A stretch of 64,000 nt of DNA, taken from contig JAUIRK010000909.1 in the NCBI GenBank assembly GCA_030549495.1, forward strand, positions 604,001 to 668,000, read 5' to 3'. Below are positions 62,501 through 64,000 of this stretch, piece by piece. How positions within the stretch are numbered: the first letter of the stretch is position 1; each line of letters starts with the position of its first letter. The notes under the pieces are model-generated. The model had not been told where the DNA came from, made no database searches, and saw nothing but the letters and a program-made list of their open reading frames with translations. The translations under genes were made by a program, and so were the position numbers. The DNA is from Nectonema munidae. Taxonomy: Eukaryota > Nematomorpha > Nectonematoida > Nectonematidae.

Positions 62501-63073
62501 ATGGCTTGCATCACTTAAATTTTAGTACTTACAAAAATTCTACTTCGATTCCAAATACTTAAAAATTTCGCTTCTGACTTAACCACAACTTTTCACTTCC
62601 AACTTCGAAAAACTTCCAACCTCACGCGGACCCCTATATTTTATTAGATCGCGACTCTGATTCCTATCCCTTTAAAATCTCCTACTTTCCAACCCTGCAT
62701 AGACGACTTATGACCATTTTTCTCTTTCTTATCGTTTAACAAGATAGATGCGCATATAGCATTTCAACATTCACGTTTAGTTTATATAAATGCAGTATGA
62801 TAATATTTACACAAATATTCTTCATGTGTTCAATACTTATTCGTCTCACTGTATTCATTTATTTCCTTCTGTATTTTACGTATATACATTTTATTATTTT
62901 TTAAGATTTAATTTTTTTATTGCTTCAAGATTTTTATACAAGGTCTATCAAACATGAATCGAGCAATTCACAGTGATATTGTTGCCGTAGAAGTTTTACC
63001 TGAAGATGAGTGGTCTTGTCCCTCCAATTTGCTACTTGAATCAGAAAATGATGTTGAATCTCAAATAATTGAG
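53338..63073 (+). CDS. DIS3: DIS3/Rrp44-type exosome ribonuclease, 5' part (exons 1-5 of a longer gene)
   Basis: This is the catalytic exosome subunit that degrades and processes RNA 3' to 5' and, in most eukaryotes, also cuts internally through an N-terminal PIN domain. Five exons join in phase 0: 53338-53583, 57078-57374, 60547-60765, 61085-61231 and 62930-63073. They give 351 residues against about 950 for the family, so the cold-shock 2, RNB and S1 domains lie beyond the window. Residues 25-46 hold KIVREHYLRDD and the CR3 cysteines C38, C43 and C46 (C-x4-C-x2-C). The PIN domain spans about 70-200, with NIIVLETVLDEV and FSNEHH. Cold-shock domain 1 starts near 267 with GTYLQGTF and continues to MNRAIHSDIVAVEVLP. 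All of this collinearly matches my memory of human DIS3. The ATG sits in an AAAATGG context. Human D69 and D146 align with N75 and I153, so PIN cleavage is probably lost. DIS3L1 is the main alternative, but motif wording is closer to DIS3. Confidence 0.93.
55081..55174 (+). mobile_element. piggyBac-like MITE relic in DIS3 intron 1
   Basis: TTTACCCGTTAACGACCAGA, then AATCAGACAATTTCTA. The left half of the family is clear and the right half is decayed after ATATAGG. Confidence 0.6.
55343..56191 (-). mobile_element. hAT transposon (ZBED5/Buster-like), internally deleted, in DIS3 intron 1
   Basis: The ends are inverted copies of CAGTGGTTCTTAACCT. They are flanked by a perfect 8-bp target duplication, GTCTAGGC, at 55335-55342 and 56192-56199, the hallmark of hAT insertion. 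The 849-bp element keeps a minus-strand C-terminal transposase part (56010-55540). This has ENYFPKL, LKLDFSEQAF, YPILSKRAM and STYCCKTGF, which match the dimerisation region of ZBED5-type hAT transposases (family form STYLCESGFS). The BED finger and catalytic core are absent, and the reading frame shifts near 56000, so it cannot move itself. The clean target duplication suggests a fairly recent insertion. Confidence 0.92.
55540..56010 (-). pseudogene. hAT transposase C-terminal remnant
   Basis: A 156-codon open stretch inside the hAT element on the strand opposite DIS3. It covers only the hATC dimerisation domain. The sequence just upstream continues the family similarity in another frame (SVAKLFLFDVFINPD), showing a frameshift. 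It is not a DIS3 exon. Confidence 0.85.
57078..57374 (+). CDS. DIS3: DIS3 exon 2 (central PIN domain)
   Basis: It encodes residues 83-181, from IDVFES to SNEKT. The acceptor is TTTGTAG|ATA, and the donor is ACG|GTTAAT, which is a weak site. The family glutamate is kept (E103 in LDEVKRR). The next catalytic aspartate, in family context RNDRAI, reads RNIHAI here (I153). Confidence 0.9.
57375..60546 (+). other. DIS3 intron 2
   Basis: A 3.2-kb phase-0 intron. From about 57430 to 58200 it is less A+T-rich and contains several copies of the word GGATATCC, probably an old repeat. Part of it (57550-57625) resembles 42613-42690. A 13-base G tract lies at 59489-59501. The remainder shows nothing recognisable. 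Confidence 0.8.
60547..60765 (+). CDS. DIS3: DIS3 exon 3 (end of PIN domain and linker)
   Basis: It encodes residues 182-254, from VKILLLVDGD to DANKKR. The acceptor is TTTTCTAG|GTT and the donor CGC|GTATCT. D189 aligns with the last catalytic aspartate of the PIN site (human D177). The following SIDKFIRSL matches the family's EEYVKSL helix. The acidic linker DGDDEEDYD is longer than in human DIS3. Confidence 0.88.
60766..61084 (+). other. DIS3 intron 3
   Basis: A short 319-base phase-0 intron between GTATCT and TATCCTAG. It is A+T-rich and has no inserted element. Confidence 0.85.
61085..61231 (+). CDS. DIS3: DIS3 exon 4 (start of cold-shock domain 1)
   Basis: It encodes residues 255-303, from VWFPEHLSKE to DENNEET. 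The acceptor is ATCCTAG|GTT and the donor ACT|GTATGT. The stretch GIQEGTYLQGTF..SR is the best-conserved block in the window and matches the DIS3 sequence GIKSGTYLQGTFRASR as I recall it. Confidence 0.93.
61232..62929 (+). other. DIS3 intron 4
   Basis: A 1.7-kb phase-0 intron, mostly featureless A+T-rich DNA. A stretch near 62560-62695 ends in TCCAACCCTGCA, which may be a worn MITE end. Confidence 0.8.
62930..63073 (+). CDS. DIS3: DIS3 exon 5 (end of cold-shock domain 1)
   Basis: It encodes residues 304-351, from IFIQGLSNMN to ESQIIE. The acceptor is GCTTCAAG|ATT and the donor GAG|GTAAAA. NRAIHSDIVAVEVLP matches the family's NRAVHEDIVAVELLP. The gene continues beyond the window. Confidence 0.92.
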
Positions 63074-64000
63074 GTAAAAGAAAAGTTGTTCTCTAGCCTA
63101 TATCTTCTTGAACGCATATACATTCATACAGAGCCCGCGCTACCTATTAAATTTTGGAGCACAAGCCCTCCCCCCCCCCCAACTATTTCTCAAGCACCCG
63201 AGCTAATTTTCAAGTTCCCCTAAAAAAATTTCATTACCCTAAAAAAATATGACATGGTCTTTTTAGTATGTCATTCATAATAATTTCTTTCATGAAAATG
63301 TAATGTGCATAGATATGGCTTGACAAATACATCATATTTTTTCTTTTCGCCTGGAAGCAGATTAATCTGATAGTTCAAAAATTAGCGCCCCAATGAAGCT
63401 TGGTTAATATACATTTATATGGCGAATGTGTAAGGTGGGTTGTATAAACGCAAGGCGGAATTGTATAATCTTTTTTTGTAATATGAGCTTTTTCTAAATA
63501 TTCTATATACCAACATCACCTAAAAAAAATTTGAACTGTTATGCTCCCTCAACCACAAAAATTTAATATTTAGTTAATTAATCTTGCAAACCATAATATA
63601 TTTCTGGTAGAGATGTATAAAATCAAAATTCGAACAAGCACGGATACCGTAGATAATAATAATTCATTCAGACATTATTTTCTAAAACCTCTAAGCAAAT
63701 GAATCTCTTATTCGCGTCAGACGCAATGCCTACCAACGCGGAAATATAAGATTGATCTTTGTTTTCAACAAACTTTTTTTTTATTTCTCCCTGTACCTGT
63801 ACCCTATACACACGCATTACTCCTTACTTCTTTAAAAATTATTTTTCTGCTTTAAAAACTCGTCACTTTTGCTACTTTTTTATATAAAACTTTTATTATT
63901 TTCTCCATGTCTTTTGTCTTCGAATTATGATCATGTGTAAATACTTTTTAATTTTGGCAATAAAAGTAAATCAAAGAAATTGGAGTTAATCTAAGTGTGC
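63074..64000 (+). other. DIS3 intron 5, 5' part
   Basis: The intron begins GTAAAA and runs to the window edge. A MITE fragment of the 39178-39505 family starts near 63127. Nothing else is recognised. Confidence 0.75.
63127..63240. mobile_element. fragment of the 39178-39505 hAT MITE family, in DIS3 intron 5
   Basis: CAGAGCCCGCGCTACCTATT, then TTTTGG.GCAC, then a C tract. The order and wording match the left part of the 39178 element. The matching right end was not found, so it is truncated or very worn. Confidence 0.65.

Noticed and set aside
53338-63073. Calling the gene DIS3L1 because two PIN residues are missing
   Set aside because: Flanking wording (LRDDLHCG, TVLDEVKRR, FSNEHH, GTYLQGTFLASR, NRAIHSDIVAVEVLP) is closer to DIS3 than to DIS3L1 as I recall them. 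Kept as an alternative.

Overview
The window is strongly A+T-rich eukaryotic DNA. It has long gene-poor stretches, many decayed transposable elements, tRNA-derived SINEs and one clear host gene split by kilobase-scale introns. I see no operons, ribosome-binding sites or CRISPR arrays, so it is not prokaryotic. The host gene, the LINE, hAT, piggyBac-like and pogo-like relics and the base composition fit an arthropod. My impression is a parasitic copepod of the salmon-louse type, but that is inference from style and not proof.

Layout. 1-3.9 kb: a decayed LINE with zinc knuckles and reverse transcriptase. 4.1-4.4 kb: an exon-like open stretch on the minus strand, followed by a hAT MITE. 7-19 kb: copies of a short TTAA-flanked piggyBac-like MITE, a hAT transposase fossil (12.2-13.4 kb), an orphan coding-like fragment with an 18-bp tandem repeat (14.2 kb), a second decayed LINE (14.9-16.5 kb) and another MITE. 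19-27.8 kb: mostly featureless A+T-rich DNA with foldback repeats and two interleaved pairs of direct repeats. 27.84-30.41 kb: a 2.6-kb element bounded by a 17-bp terminal inverted repeat. It carries an intron-containing, cysteine-rich transposase-like gene of a family I cannot name. 31-46 kb: a tRNA-derived SINE, a pogo/Tigger-like MITE and several hAT and piggyBac-like MITEs. 46.6-50.3 kb: a minus-strand LINE with endonuclease, reverse transcriptase and RNase H-like parts. 50.9-53.3 kb: SINEs, a LINE zinc-finger fragment and a C/G-tract block.

53.34 kb to the window end: the 5' part of a DIS3-type (Rrp44) exosome ribonuclease gene. Five exons, all joined in phase 0, give 351 residues covering the CR3 motif, the PIN domain and the first cold-shock domain. 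The introns are colonised by a hAT element with a perfect 8-bp target duplication and by MITEs.

The two most interesting points are these. The DIS3 PIN domain appears to have lost two of its four catalytic acidic residues while keeping the CR3 cysteines. The 27.84-30.41 kb element combines clear ends, a spliced gene and a conserved protein family of unsettled classification. No LTR retrotransposon, Polinton or viral fossil was recognised.
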